Of a DNA stretch of 64,000 nucleotides, positions 53,354 to 60,658 are shown piece by piece. A model generated the notes under the pieces. That model ran no database searches. It saw only the letters and a program-made list of their open reading frames with translations, and was not told the DNA's origin. A program made the translations under genes and the position numbers. The stretch's first letter is position 1. Each line of letters begins with the position of its first letter. The DNA comes from Brachybacterium timonense (lineage in GTDB: Bacteria > Actinomycetota > Actinomycetes > Actinomycetales > Dermabacteraceae): contig NZ_LT984895.1 of the NCBI RefSeq assembly GCF_900258505.1, forward strand, positions 332,288-396,287, written 5' to 3'.

Positions 53354-53634
53354 GCACGGTCTATCGGCTCGCGAGCATCGTTCACGAGCCGGACATCGAT
53401 GACCCTCGCGCGCTGTGGGTCGCGCCCGTTCCGGAGGGGCCGGTGGCGCGATTGGATGGTGTGGGGCCGCTGATCATTGACCTGCTCATGGAGAGCCCGA
53501 TGAGTACCGACGAGCTCCTGCAGCAGATGCGCGCCATGCTCCCGGACACCCCCGCCGACGCTGACGAGACGGTGCGCACCTTCCTCGACTCGCTTGTCGG
53601 CTCAGGGATCCTCACTCGTGAGGAGCCCGCGTGA
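53350..53634 (+). CDS. PqqD-like peptide-binding protein
   Basis: This is a 94-residue protein with the length and pattern of the PqqD/RRE winged-helix family: a beta-hairpin start, then LDGVGPLIIDLLMESPMSTDELL (helix after the strand), and a C-terminal helix before GILTREEP. PqqD-like domains bind leader peptides of ribosomally made peptides. The GTG start overlaps the manA stop and the stop overlaps the kinase-like gene, both by 4 nt. No peptide cyclase, radical-SAM enzyme or clear precursor gene is in the window, so its partner peptide is unknown. Confidence 0.75.
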   Translation: MSTVYRLASIVHEPDIDDPRALWVAPVPEGPVARLDGVGPLIIDLLMESPMSTDELLQQMRAMLPDTPADADETVRTFLDSLVGSGILTREEPA

Positions 53635-54896
53635 CGACCTCCGATGACATGCCCGCTCTCGGCCAGGTCGAGGTTGCGAGCACAGCCATGCGCGAACTCG
53701 TGCTCGACCTGCCGGGCGGGCCGCTCGCACTGCAGATCTCTGAGCCCGGCACCGAATTGGCGTCAGACCTCACGGCAGAGCTTCGCCGACTCTGGTCCCA
53801 TGTCCTCCTGGACCCCGCGCCCGGCGGCGACATCGAGACCCTCGAGATTGCGGCCCCCTCAGCTCTGCCCGTCGGTACTGAAAACGCCGAGGCTGCTCGG
53901 GCCCGCCTCGAGCGGGTCACCTACGACGCGTCTGGGCGCATCACCCGCGCTGTGCTTCCGCGGCTCGTCGGCTCCCGGGTGTTGCTGCACGCCGGAACTG
54001 TTCAGCGAAAGGACGGCGGCGTCACCACGGTGATCGGCCCCTCCGGTGCTGGCAAATCCACCGCGATCAGCATGCTGGGCCGTGGGGAGGTCTATCTCAG
54101 TGACGAGCTGAGCATCATCGACCCCGACACCTTCGCGATCACCGGCTATCCCAAGCCGGTCTCGCGGGTGGCTACCGCCGGACATAAGTGCGACGTCGCT
54201 CTGTCCGAGCTCGGGCTGACGCCTGCGCGTACTGCCGGACCCCCCGATCAGATCCTGCTGCTCAACCGCGACCCAGCGCGCACCGCACCCGCGGAGCTGA
54301 CCCGCTGCCCGATGGCCACGGCGATCGTGCGCATCATCGAACAGTCCAGTTCGATGTGGCTGGTGCCGCGACCTCTCGAAACGCTGGCCCGACTGCTCGA
54401 CTCCGTTGGCGGAGCCCTCGAGGCGCACTACTGCGAGGCCAGTGACCTTCCGGAGCTCCTGCGCGACATCCCCGCCGCGAGGCATCAGGACTGGGCGGTC
54501 ATCGACGGCACCGGGCCTGAAACATCCGAAAGCCCTGCCAGCATCGAGGGTCCCGAACTGCAGCAGTGTGCGATGACAACCGGGTCAGCGGCGGCGCCGT
54601 GCGAGGTGGATGGCGGACACGAGATTCCGGCACTCACAGACACCGTGACCGTGGCACCGTTCTACCAAGCGCTGCTCACGCAGGACGGCACGGTCATCCT
54701 GCTGGAGATGCGCGCTGCCCACCTCACCGGGCTCAACGCCCTGGTATGGGAGCTCCTCGTCGAGAGTGGCCCGATGACAGGCCATGACGTGGCGTCCGCG
54801 CTCATCGCCGCCATCGGCCCGCACCCGCAGGCCCAGGAGTTCACCCTGCAGGCACTGCATCAGCTGGGCGCTGACGCGCTCATCCGCTCCTGCTGA
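53631..54896 (+). CDS. HPr-kinase-like ATPase with C-terminal PqqD-like domain
   Basis: This is a 421-residue protein. The central domain resembles HPr kinase/phosphorylase: Walker A GPSGAGKS at 136-143, then VYLSDELSIIDPDTF and GYPKPV (about 155-178), which correspond to the family's downstream acidic and GYP motifs. Residues 335-420 (LEMRAAHLTGLNALVWELLV...LHQLGADALI) look like a second PqqD-like domain fused to the kinase. It lacks the N-terminal domain of true HprK and there is no phosphotransferase system nearby, so a role in carbon control is unlikely. Phosphorylation of a peptide or small molecule is a better guess. The 3' end overlaps the opposite gene by 37 bp. Confidence 0.75.
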   Translation: MTTSDDMPALGQVEVASTAMRELVLDLPGGPLALQISEPGTELASDLTAELRRLWSHVLLDPAPGGDIETLEIAAPSALPVGTENAEAARARLERVTYDASGRITRAVLPRLVGSRVLLHAGTVQRKDGGVTTVIGPSGAGKSTAISMLGRGEVYLSDELSIIDPDTFAITGYPKPVSRVATAGHKCDVALSELGLTPARTAGPPDQILLLNRDPARTAPAELTRCPMATAIVRIIEQSSSMWLVPRPLETLARLLDSVGGALEAHYCEASDLPELLRDIPAARHQDWAVIDGTGPETSESPASIEGPELQQCAMTTGSAAAPCEVDGGHEIPALTDTVTVAPFYQALLTQDGTVILLEMRAAHLTGLNALVWELLVESGPMTGHDVASALIAAIGPHPQAQEFTLQALHQLGADALIRSC

Positions 54897-55966
54897 TCGG
54901 GCTGCTCTGTGCCCTCGTCGTCGGCGGCATGCGGGTCCGCGATCTCCCCATCGTCGATCGCACCCTGGATCTGATCAAGGATCTCCTGCCCGAACTCCAG
55001 GACCCTGCCGCCACCCGTGACCGGGCCGCCGGCGGTCATGCGGTCGGCGCCGAGCAGCATCGCGCTAGGAGTGCCGTGCAGCTCGAGGACGTCGGAGATG
55101 TTGCCCTCGAGGTCATGCATCGGATCACCGCCGGCACGGTCGATTGCCTCCTGGGGGAGTCGGTCGAGTTTCTGCACGTACACCACTTGCACATGCACCA
55201 GACCTCCGAGAGCCTCGCGCCACTGCGGCACCGTGTCCAGCACGCGCACACAGGGTCCACAGCCATAGGACAGCATCAGCAGCAGGACTGCACGCCCCGT
55301 GGCGAGTTCACGCAGGGACATGCGCGAGCCGTCGGCCGCCTCGAGCATTCCGTAGGGGATCGGCTGGCGCAGGTAGTCGAGCTCCTCAGCCTGCTCGCCC
55401 TCGTCCAGCGGGCCGGCCGCGACAGGATCGGTCTGCTCAGCCCTCGCACTCCGGACACCGCCCAGCACGAACACCGTGATCGCGCAGGCCACCGCGAGCG
55501 CCAGCGTCCAGCCGAGCAGCTGGAGCGGGGCCGTCGTCACGGCCGCCGCGATCGCGCCTGTCGCCGCAGCGATCACCCCCACCAGAGCCGTGGCCGTCAG
55601 CAGAATGTTGCGCAGCAGCGTGGCGCGAGAAACCGTCGGCGAGGCGATCGTGCCGAAGCATGAGCACTCCACCTGTTCCTCGAAGGTGAGCGCCCGCGCG
55701 ATGATCACCAGGTACGCGACCATCAGCAGCGCGACACCGACCGAGACCACGACCTGCAGCGGCACGATCGGTACCCACAGCAACGCCGCGGCCACGAGCT
55801 CCACGACCGGTACGGCGATCGCCGCCAGCGGATGCAGCCCCCGCAACGGAAGTCGCAGCGAGGTCATCGCATCCACGGTCTCGGTGCGCGCCGGAAGCTT
55901 CGCCAATCCAGACACCAGGAGTGTGAAGGTCAGGATGATCGGTGCGGCGACCAGAGGGGACATCAT
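54860..55966 (-). CDS. MauE-type membrane protein fused to a thioredoxin-like domain
   Basis: This is a 368-residue protein. The N-terminal half has four or five membrane helices of the MauE/DoxX-like redox family with the conserved ECSCFG (about residue 101) after the third. The C-terminal half, after a linker, is a TlpA/thioredoxin-like domain with YGCGPCVRV (about 235). In methylamine dehydrogenase clusters MauE and MauD are separate and help form disulfides in the exported subunit; here they are joined. It probably handles thiols outside the membrane. Its ATG overlaps the stop of the phosphatase gene by 4 nt. An acidic tail ends the protein. Confidence 0.85.
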   Translation of the reverse strand: MMSPLVAAPIILTFTLLVSGLAKLPARTETVDAMTSLRLPLRGLHPLAAIAVPVVELVAAALLWVPIVPLQVVVSVGVALLMVAYLVIIARALTFEEQVECSCFGTIASPTVSRATLLRNILLTATALVGVIAAATGAIAAAVTTAPLQLLGWTLALAVACAITVFVLGGVRSARAEQTDPVAAGPLDEGEQAEELDYLRQPIPYGMLEAADGSRMSLRELATGRAVLLLMLSYGCGPCVRVLDTVPQWREALGGLVHVQVVYVQKLDRLPQEAIDRAGGDPMHDLEGNISDVLELHGTPSAMLLGADRMTAGGPVTGGGRVLEFGQEILDQIQGAIDDGEIADPHAADDEGTEQPDQQERMSASAPS

Positions 55967-56562
55967 GGGTGCTCCTGAGAGGACGGGGCCGGTCCATCGA
56001 TGAAGACAGCCAGATCAGGCGGGGCGATGAGGTCGGCCAGGATTTCGACGTTCTGCTCGATCGTGGCGGCGGCCTGTGCTGCGGCCTCGGGCCCGCGCTG
56101 GAACGGATCCAGCACGCCGGGGCGATCAAAACTGTTGCGGGCCCAGGCGGCGACATCTCGGCGCGTCACCGCCCGGTCATTGACCTGTCCGCCCAGGCGG
56201 GGCAGCGAGGTCAGCAGCCCGATCCGATCCACAGCGTCGGGCCGCTCCTCGATCAGGGGCCGACGGTGCTGACGCGACATCACCAGCACCAGATCGGCAT
56301 CGAGATCCATTGCTTCCACCTGGCGGCCACCGTCGGCCCGCGGGGTGATGCCCCGCCGGCGCAGCTCGGCGGCCATCGGCGGATCCATGGGGCGGCCCTC
56401 GAGCGCGGTCACCCCGGCGCTTGCGACCGTCAGGTCGGGCAACAGCCAGGCGGCGAGGCGTTCCGCAAAGGGGGAGCGGCAGATATTCGCGGTGCAGACA
56501 AACAACACCGACTGCACCGGCCCATCGGCCCGGCGCGCCGAGAGGCGATGCTGTGGTGTCAC
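55963..56562 (-). CDS. low-molecular-weight protein-tyrosine phosphatase
   Basis: This 199-residue phosphatase carries the P-loop C-x5-R in VCTANICRSP (about residue 24), the following helix and a late aspartate in LDPFQ (about 165). Such enzymes dephosphorylate BY-type tyrosine kinases of polysaccharide loci, so the autokinase at 30187 is the expected partner. The start used is GTG at 56562; a GTG at 56517 is possible and neither has a good Shine-Dalgarno. It is coupled by overlap to the MauE-thioredoxin gene and divergent from the aldehyde dehydrogenase. Confidence 0.88.
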   Translation of the reverse strand: MTPQHRLSARRADGPVQSVLFVCTANICRSPFAERLAAWLLPDLTVASAGVTALEGRPMDPPMAAELRRRGITPRADGGRQVEAMDLDADLVLVMSRQHRRPLIEERPDAVDRIGLLTSLPRLGGQVNDRAVTRRDVAAWARNSFDRPGVLDPFQRGPEAAAQAAATIEQNVEILADLIAPPDLAVFIDGPAPSSQEHP

Positions 56563-56627
56563 ATCGCCCAGGGTACGGCGCCGTTTCGGCCCTCGCCTGG
56601 CAACCGACCGGGAACTATCGTGAAGCC

Positions 56628-58076
56628 ATGTCGACCGATGACGCCCCTGACACCGACGCCCGCCCTGCGGCACCGTCCGCCACAGCCCAGGCCCGGCAGC
56701 AGGCCGCCCACACGATCGCCGGTGCACGGGCTCTGTACGACAGCGGCGCCACCCGCAGCATCGATGCCCGACTGGCGGTGCTCGCCACCCTCGATAAGGC
56801 GCTACGCATCCAGCGGCAGAACCTCCTCGACGCCGTCTACCGAGACCTGCGCAAAAACCCCACGGAGGCGACCCTCACCGAGCTCGGCGTGCTGCACCAG
56901 GAGATCGCGCACGTGCGCAAGCACCTGAAGGGCTGGGCCAGGCCACGCAGTTTCAGCCCCGGGATCACCCTCGCGCCCGCCTCCGGGCGCCTCCAGCATG
57001 AGCCGTACGGTGTCGCCCTGGTGATCTCCCCGTGGAACTACCCGGTGAGCCTGTCGCTCGCCCCGGTGGTGGCCGCGATCGCCGCCGGCAACACGGTGGT
57101 GCTGAAACCCTCTGAGCTTGCTCCGGCCACCTCGGCGGCGCTCGCCCACCTGGTGCGTACTCACCTGGACCCGAACTGGGTGCAGGTCGTCGAAGGCGGC
57201 GTGGACGAGACCACTGCGCTCCTCGAGGAGCGGTTCGACGTCATCCTCTACACCGGCAACGGCACGGTTGGGCGGATCGTCGCCCGCGCCGCCGCTGAGC
57301 ACCTCACCCCCACGATCCTTGAGCTCGGCGGCAAGAGCCCCGTGTTCGTCGACGATGACGTGGACCTTGCGACGGTGGCGCGCATCATCGCCTGGGGAAA
57401 GTTCACCAACGCGGGCCAGACCTGCGTAGCGCCCGATTATGTGCTTGCCCGCCCCGAGACCCTGGACCGGCTCGAGCCTCACCTGCGCCGTGCCGTGCGC
57501 GAGCTGTACGGCAAGGACCCGCGCCGCTCCCACGACTACGGCCGCATCATCAACGAGCGCCACTTCGACCGCGTGCTCGGCCTCATGGATCCCGTGCGCT
57601 GCACCGTGGGCGGTCCGGAAACAGCCGCTCGCGCCGAGCTGTACATTCCGCCGACGGTCATGGTCGACGTCGACCCCTCCGACGCCGTCATGGACGAAGA
57701 GATTTTCGGGCCCGTGCTTCCGCTGCTGGCCGCGGACGGCCCCGATGACGCGATCCGCTTGATTCGCGCCGGCGAGAAGCCCCTGACCGCCTACGTGTTC
57801 TCTGGTTCGCCCGAGGTGGAGGAGGCCTTCGCTCAGCGCACTTCGTCAGGGTCGCTCGCCTTCGGGCTCACGCTCGCGCATGTGGGCTCGACGACGATGC
57901 CGTTCGGTGGGGTGGGAGAGTCCGGCATGGGCGCCTACCACGGCCGCGCCGGGTTCGAAGCCTTCGGGCACCGCAAACCGGTCGTGTCCAAGCCGGTCAG
58001 GTTCACCACGTTGTCGATGGTCTTCCCGCCGTACGGCCCGCTCAAGCGTCGGCTGATCCCGCGCCTGTTCGGCTGA
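56628..58076 (+). CDS. aldehyde dehydrogenase family protein
   Basis: This 482-residue NAD(P)-dependent enzyme of the ALDH superfamily is in its length and start region close to the ALDH3-like group. The catalytic Cys is in NAGQTCVAPDY (about 263) and the general-base Glu in LELGGKSP (about 231). SPWNYPVSLSLAPV and EEIFGPVLPLL are also conserved. It oxidises aliphatic or aromatic aldehydes. The start is the ATG at 56628; the open frame upstream overlaps the divergent phosphatase. The 3' end overlaps the lacI-type gene on the opposite strand by 35 bp. Confidence 0.93.
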   Translation: MSTDDAPDTDARPAAPSATAQARQQAAHTIAGARALYDSGATRSIDARLAVLATLDKALRIQRQNLLDAVYRDLRKNPTEATLTELGVLHQEIAHVRKHLKGWARPRSFSPGITLAPASGRLQHEPYGVALVISPWNYPVSLSLAPVVAAIAAGNTVVLKPSELAPATSAALAHLVRTHLDPNWVQVVEGGVDETTALLEERFDVILYTGNGTVGRIVARAAAEHLTPTILELGGKSPVFVDDDVDLATVARIIAWGKFTNAGQTCVAPDYVLARPETLDRLEPHLRRAVRELYGKDPRRSHDYGRIINERHFDRVLGLMDPVRCTVGGPETAARAELYIPPTVMVDVDPSDAVMDEEIFGPVLPLLAADGPDDAIRLIRAGEKPLTAYVFSGSPEVEEAFAQRTSSGSLAFGLTLAHVGSTTMPFGGVGESGMGAYHGRAGFEAFGHRKPVVSKPVRFTTLSMVFPPYGPLKRRLIPRLFG

Positions 58077-59097
58077 CTGGCCGCAGCGAATCGCGCACCA
58101 CCAGGCGCGGCGCGTCGATGGAGCGGTGTACGGGGCCCGCCTGCGCCCCGCGTTCGCGCATTCCACGCAGGATCCTCACGGCTTCCTCACCGAGCACGGC
58201 GGGGGAACGCTCCAGCGTGGAGAGGCGCGGTGACCGCATCACGAGGCCTGGAGTGCTCTCCCAGGAGACCAGGCCGACGTCCTCGGGCACTCGCAGGCCG
58301 CGCTCGGTCAGGCCGTGAAGCATCGCGAGTGTGATCATCTCGTCCTCGCAGACGATCACGTCGGGCAGGCCCAGCTGCACCAGCTGGTTCAGGCGCTCAT
58401 CGATCTGGTCGGCCAGATGGCCGTCGGCGGGTGTTACGGGAGCTGCAGGCACGATGGCAATGCCAGCTGTGTCGCTGGCCTGGAGGGCTTTCTGGCGTGC
58501 GGCATCGTGCTCGAACTCGCTGACAGTGCGCACGTAGGCCAGGGAGCGGCAACCCATGGCTGCGAGATCTGCGAGCAGGGTCGCCATCGTCTGCTCGTCG
58601 TCAATCTCGACGGTCGAGACGGGGGCGCTGGTGGGTGGGCGCCCGATGAAGACCGCAGGCAGGCCCAGGGAGTGCACGAGACCGGGGCGCGGATCCTCGA
58701 GCCGCGGGTTCACGAGGACCACGCCGTCCACCCGGGACTCGCCATGCCACTGGCGGATCGCGCGCAGTTCATCCTCGAAGGTCTCCACCATCTTCAGCAC
58801 CAGCGCCACCGGCGAGCCGGCGAGCTCACGTTCGATGCCGGTGATGAGGTGCAGGTAGAACGTGTCCGAGGGGATCACTTCGAAGGACGTGGTGATCACC
58901 AGCCCCAGGGCGTTCACCCGTGACGTGGACAGCGCCCGCGCGGCGGCCGAGGGGACCCAGCCCATCTCGTCGGCTACAGCTTTGATCCGCTCGCGCGTCG
59001 CAGGAGCAAGACCGGGCCGCCCATTGAGGGCGAAGGACACCGCAGTGCTGGAGACACCTGCCGCATGTGCGATGTCAGCGATGGTGGGGCGGGACAT
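58042..59097 (-). CDS. LacI-family transcriptional regulator
   Basis: This 351-residue regulator has the LacI helix-turn-helix at residues 3-26 (TIADIAHAAGVSSTAVSFAL) and a hinge helix with AARAL. A periplasmic-binding-protein-like sugar domain follows. It is divergent from two glycoside hydrolase genes, and a LacI-type operator lies between them at 59126-59137. It very probably represses these genes and itself, and responds to a mannoside or its breakdown product. A TATCAT -10 box 6 nt before the ATG suggests a leaderless message. Confidence 0.93.
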   Translation of the reverse strand: MSRPTIADIAHAAGVSSTAVSFALNGRPGLAPATRERIKAVADEMGWVPSAAARALSTSRVNALGLVITTSFEVIPSDTFYLHLITGIERELAGSPVALVLKMVETFEDELRAIRQWHGESRVDGVVLVNPRLEDPRPGLVHSLGLPAVFIGRPPTSAPVSTVEIDDEQTMATLLADLAAMGCRSLAYVRTVSEFEHDAARQKALQASDTAGIAIVPAAPVTPADGHLADQIDERLNQLVQLGLPDVIVCEDEMITLAMLHGLTERGLRVPEDVGLVSWESTPGLVMRSPRLSTLERSPAVLGEEAVRILRGMRERGAQAGPVHRSIDAPRLVVRDSLRPVSRTGAGSADA

Positions 59098-59103
59098 GGC
59101 GCA

Positions 59104-59109
59104 ATGATA
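59104..59109 (-). promoter_or_regulatory. probable -10 element TATCAT of the lacI-type gene (leaderless)
   Basis: On the minus strand TATCAT ends 6 nt before the ATG at 59097, with no Shine-Dalgarno between. The -35 position (about 16-17 nt upstream) falls on the operator at 59126-59137, so bound repressor would block it. Confidence 0.5.
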
Positions 59110-59125
59110 GTTCTCACCTGCGGGG

Positions 59126-59137
59126 TTAATCGCTTAA
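59126..59137. promoter_or_regulatory. LacI-type operator
   Basis: TTAATCGCTTAA is a near-perfect palindrome (10 of 12 bases symmetric) with the central CG typical of LacI-family operators. It lies 29 bp from the regulator start, overlapping its -35 region, and faces the GH5-like and GH38 genes. That fits autoregulation and control of the mannoside genes. Confidence 0.65.
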
Positions 59138-59145
59138 GCTCGAGA

Positions 59146-59168
59146 GCGTTGCGCACAGGGCGCAACGC
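59146..59168. other. perfect 9-bp inverted repeat in the lacI-glycosidase gap
   Basis: GCGTTGCGC (59146-59154) and GCGCAACGC (59160-59168) are perfect complements with a 5-nt spacer. The repeat could be a second operator or a hairpin in the 5' leader of the glycosidase operon. No T-run follows. Confidence 0.45.
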
Positions 59169-59304
59169 ACGGACGCGCTGAGTGACGATCCTCGGGCAGG
59201 ACGGACGGTCCCGGCAGATCCAGGCTCTGCCGATATCCTGTCCGGAGCTCGAAGAGCACCAGTGCGACCGGATGCAGGACCACGACCGACAACGAGGTAG
59301 ACCG

Positions 59305-60534
59305 GTGGATCAGCTCCAGGGCGAGGACGCCCTCCTCCCGCGCTTCGGCGCGAACTACACCCCGCGGCGCGGATGGTTCCACTCCTGGGACGATCTGGAC
59401 CTCGGACAGATCCGCGAGGACGTGCAGGCACTCGCCGAGCTCGGACTCGATCACCTGCGGATCTTCCCGCTGTGGCCGACGCTGCAGCCCAATCGCACCC
59501 TCATCCGCTCCGCTGCGATCGCCGACGTTCTGGCTGTGGCCGACGTGATCGGGGAAGCGGGCCTCGACGTCTCCGTGGACCTGCTGCAGGGCCATCTGTC
59601 CAGCTTCGACTTCCTCCCCGCCTGGGTGAGCACCTGGCATCGCCGCGGCCTGTTCACCGATCCCGATGTGATCGACGCCCAGCACCAGCTCGCCCGTGCA
59701 CTCGCCGCGCCACTTGCGGAGCGCCCCCATGTCCTGGGTCTCACCCTGGGCAATGAGATCGGCCAGTTCGCCGCACCCCGACACCCCGACACCTACGTCA
59801 CCTCGACCGACGAGGCCTACCGGTGGAACCGAGACCTGCTCGCCACCCTGGAGCAGGTCTTCCCGCGCGGCCGCCACCAGCATTGCTTCGACGACAACCT
59901 GTGGTTCGTGGACGACCACCCCTTCACGCCGGCCGCAGCGGTGCAGCTCGGAGCCGAGACCACCGTCCACTCCTGGGTGTTCGGCGGCGCCGCGCAACGA
60001 TTCGGCATCGACGCCCCCGAGCTCCATCTCTTCGGGCGTTACCTGCTGGAGATCGCCGACATGTGGCACCACCACCTGGACGTGCCGGCAGAGCGCACCG
60101 TGTGGCTGCAGGAGATCGGTGCCCCCACCCCGTGGGTCTCGCCCGATCGCGCCGCCGAGTTCCTGGCCGGAAGTGTGCGCGCTGCGCTGGGGTTCCCTAG
60201 ACTGAGCGCCGTGACGTGGTGGTGCTCACATGACGTGTCCCGGGAACTGGCCGACTTCCCTGAAGTCGAGTACACCCTGGGGCTCATCGACGCCCGTGGT
60301 GAGGTCAAACCCGCAGGTGTTGCGATGCGTGATCTCATCAGTGAGGTGCGTGCCGAGCGCCCTGTCGACCACGCGCACACCGACGCCCCCGTCGGCCCCG
60401 AGCCACTGCTCGTGCTGGGCCTCGCCCGCGACGGCTCCAATCGCTCCATCACCGATACCGCCTCGGACGTCTTCGGCCGTTGGATGGCCGACGCGCTCGA
60501 CGGCGTGATCCGTCCGCTGCGCGCAGCGGACTGA
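59305..60534 (+). CDS. GH5-like glycoside hydrolase (clan GH-A)
   Basis: This is a 409-residue (beta/alpha)8 glycosidase without a signal peptide, so probably cytoplasmic. The acid/base pair is in LGNEIGQF (Glu about residue 149) and the nucleophile in VWLQEIGAP (Glu about 270). FGANYTPRRGW and RIFPLWPTLQP fit the start of clan GH-A enzymes. The start used is GTG at 59305 behind GAGGT; an ATG at 59272 is possible. It stands behind a LacI operator and before an alpha-mannosidase, so a beta-mannosidase or mannan-oligosaccharide role is likely but not proven. Confidence 0.85.
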   Translation: MDQLQGEDALLPRFGANYTPRRGWFHSWDDLDLGQIREDVQALAELGLDHLRIFPLWPTLQPNRTLIRSAAIADVLAVADVIGEAGLDVSVDLLQGHLSSFDFLPAWVSTWHRRGLFTDPDVIDAQHQLARALAAPLAERPHVLGLTLGNEIGQFAAPRHPDTYVTSTDEAYRWNRDLLATLEQVFPRGRHQHCFDDNLWFVDDHPFTPAAAVQLGAETTVHSWVFGGAAQRFGIDAPELHLFGRYLLEIADMWHHHLDVPAERTVWLQEIGAPTPWVSPDRAAEFLAGSVRAALGFPRLSAVTWWCSHDVSRELADFPEVEYTLGLIDARGEVKPAGVAMRDLISEVRAERPVDHAHTDAPVGPEPLLVLGLARDGSNRSITDTASDVFGRWMADALDGVIRPLRAAD

Positions 60535-60546
60535 TGGGCAGGGTCT

Positions 60547-60575
60547 GCCGACGCAGCAGCCAGTATCGCGTCGGC
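60547..60575. other. intergenic hairpin between the two glycosidase genes
   Basis: GCCGACGC (60547-60554) and GCGTCGGC (60568-60575) pair perfectly over 8 bp with a 13-nt loop. It lies 13 nt after the first stop and 84 nt before the GH38 start. Without a T-run it is more likely an mRNA processing or stability element than a terminator. Confidence 0.45.
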
Positions 60576-60658
60576 CCATGACCCACCGCTGCACCCACGC
60601 TGCACCGCATCTGTCCCCGAACCACCGCACCGAACCCGACTCGAAGAGGTGTCTGACC

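Noticed and set aside
53350..54896. A complete lasso-peptide or PQQ biosynthesis cluster
   Set aside because: No precursor peptide, cyclase, leader peptidase or radical-SAM enzyme is present; only the PqqD-like and kinase-like parts are seen.
53631..54896. HPr kinase/phosphorylase acting in carbon catabolite repression
   Set aside because: The protein lacks the HprK N-terminal domain, carries a PqqD-like C-terminus and no PTS genes are near.
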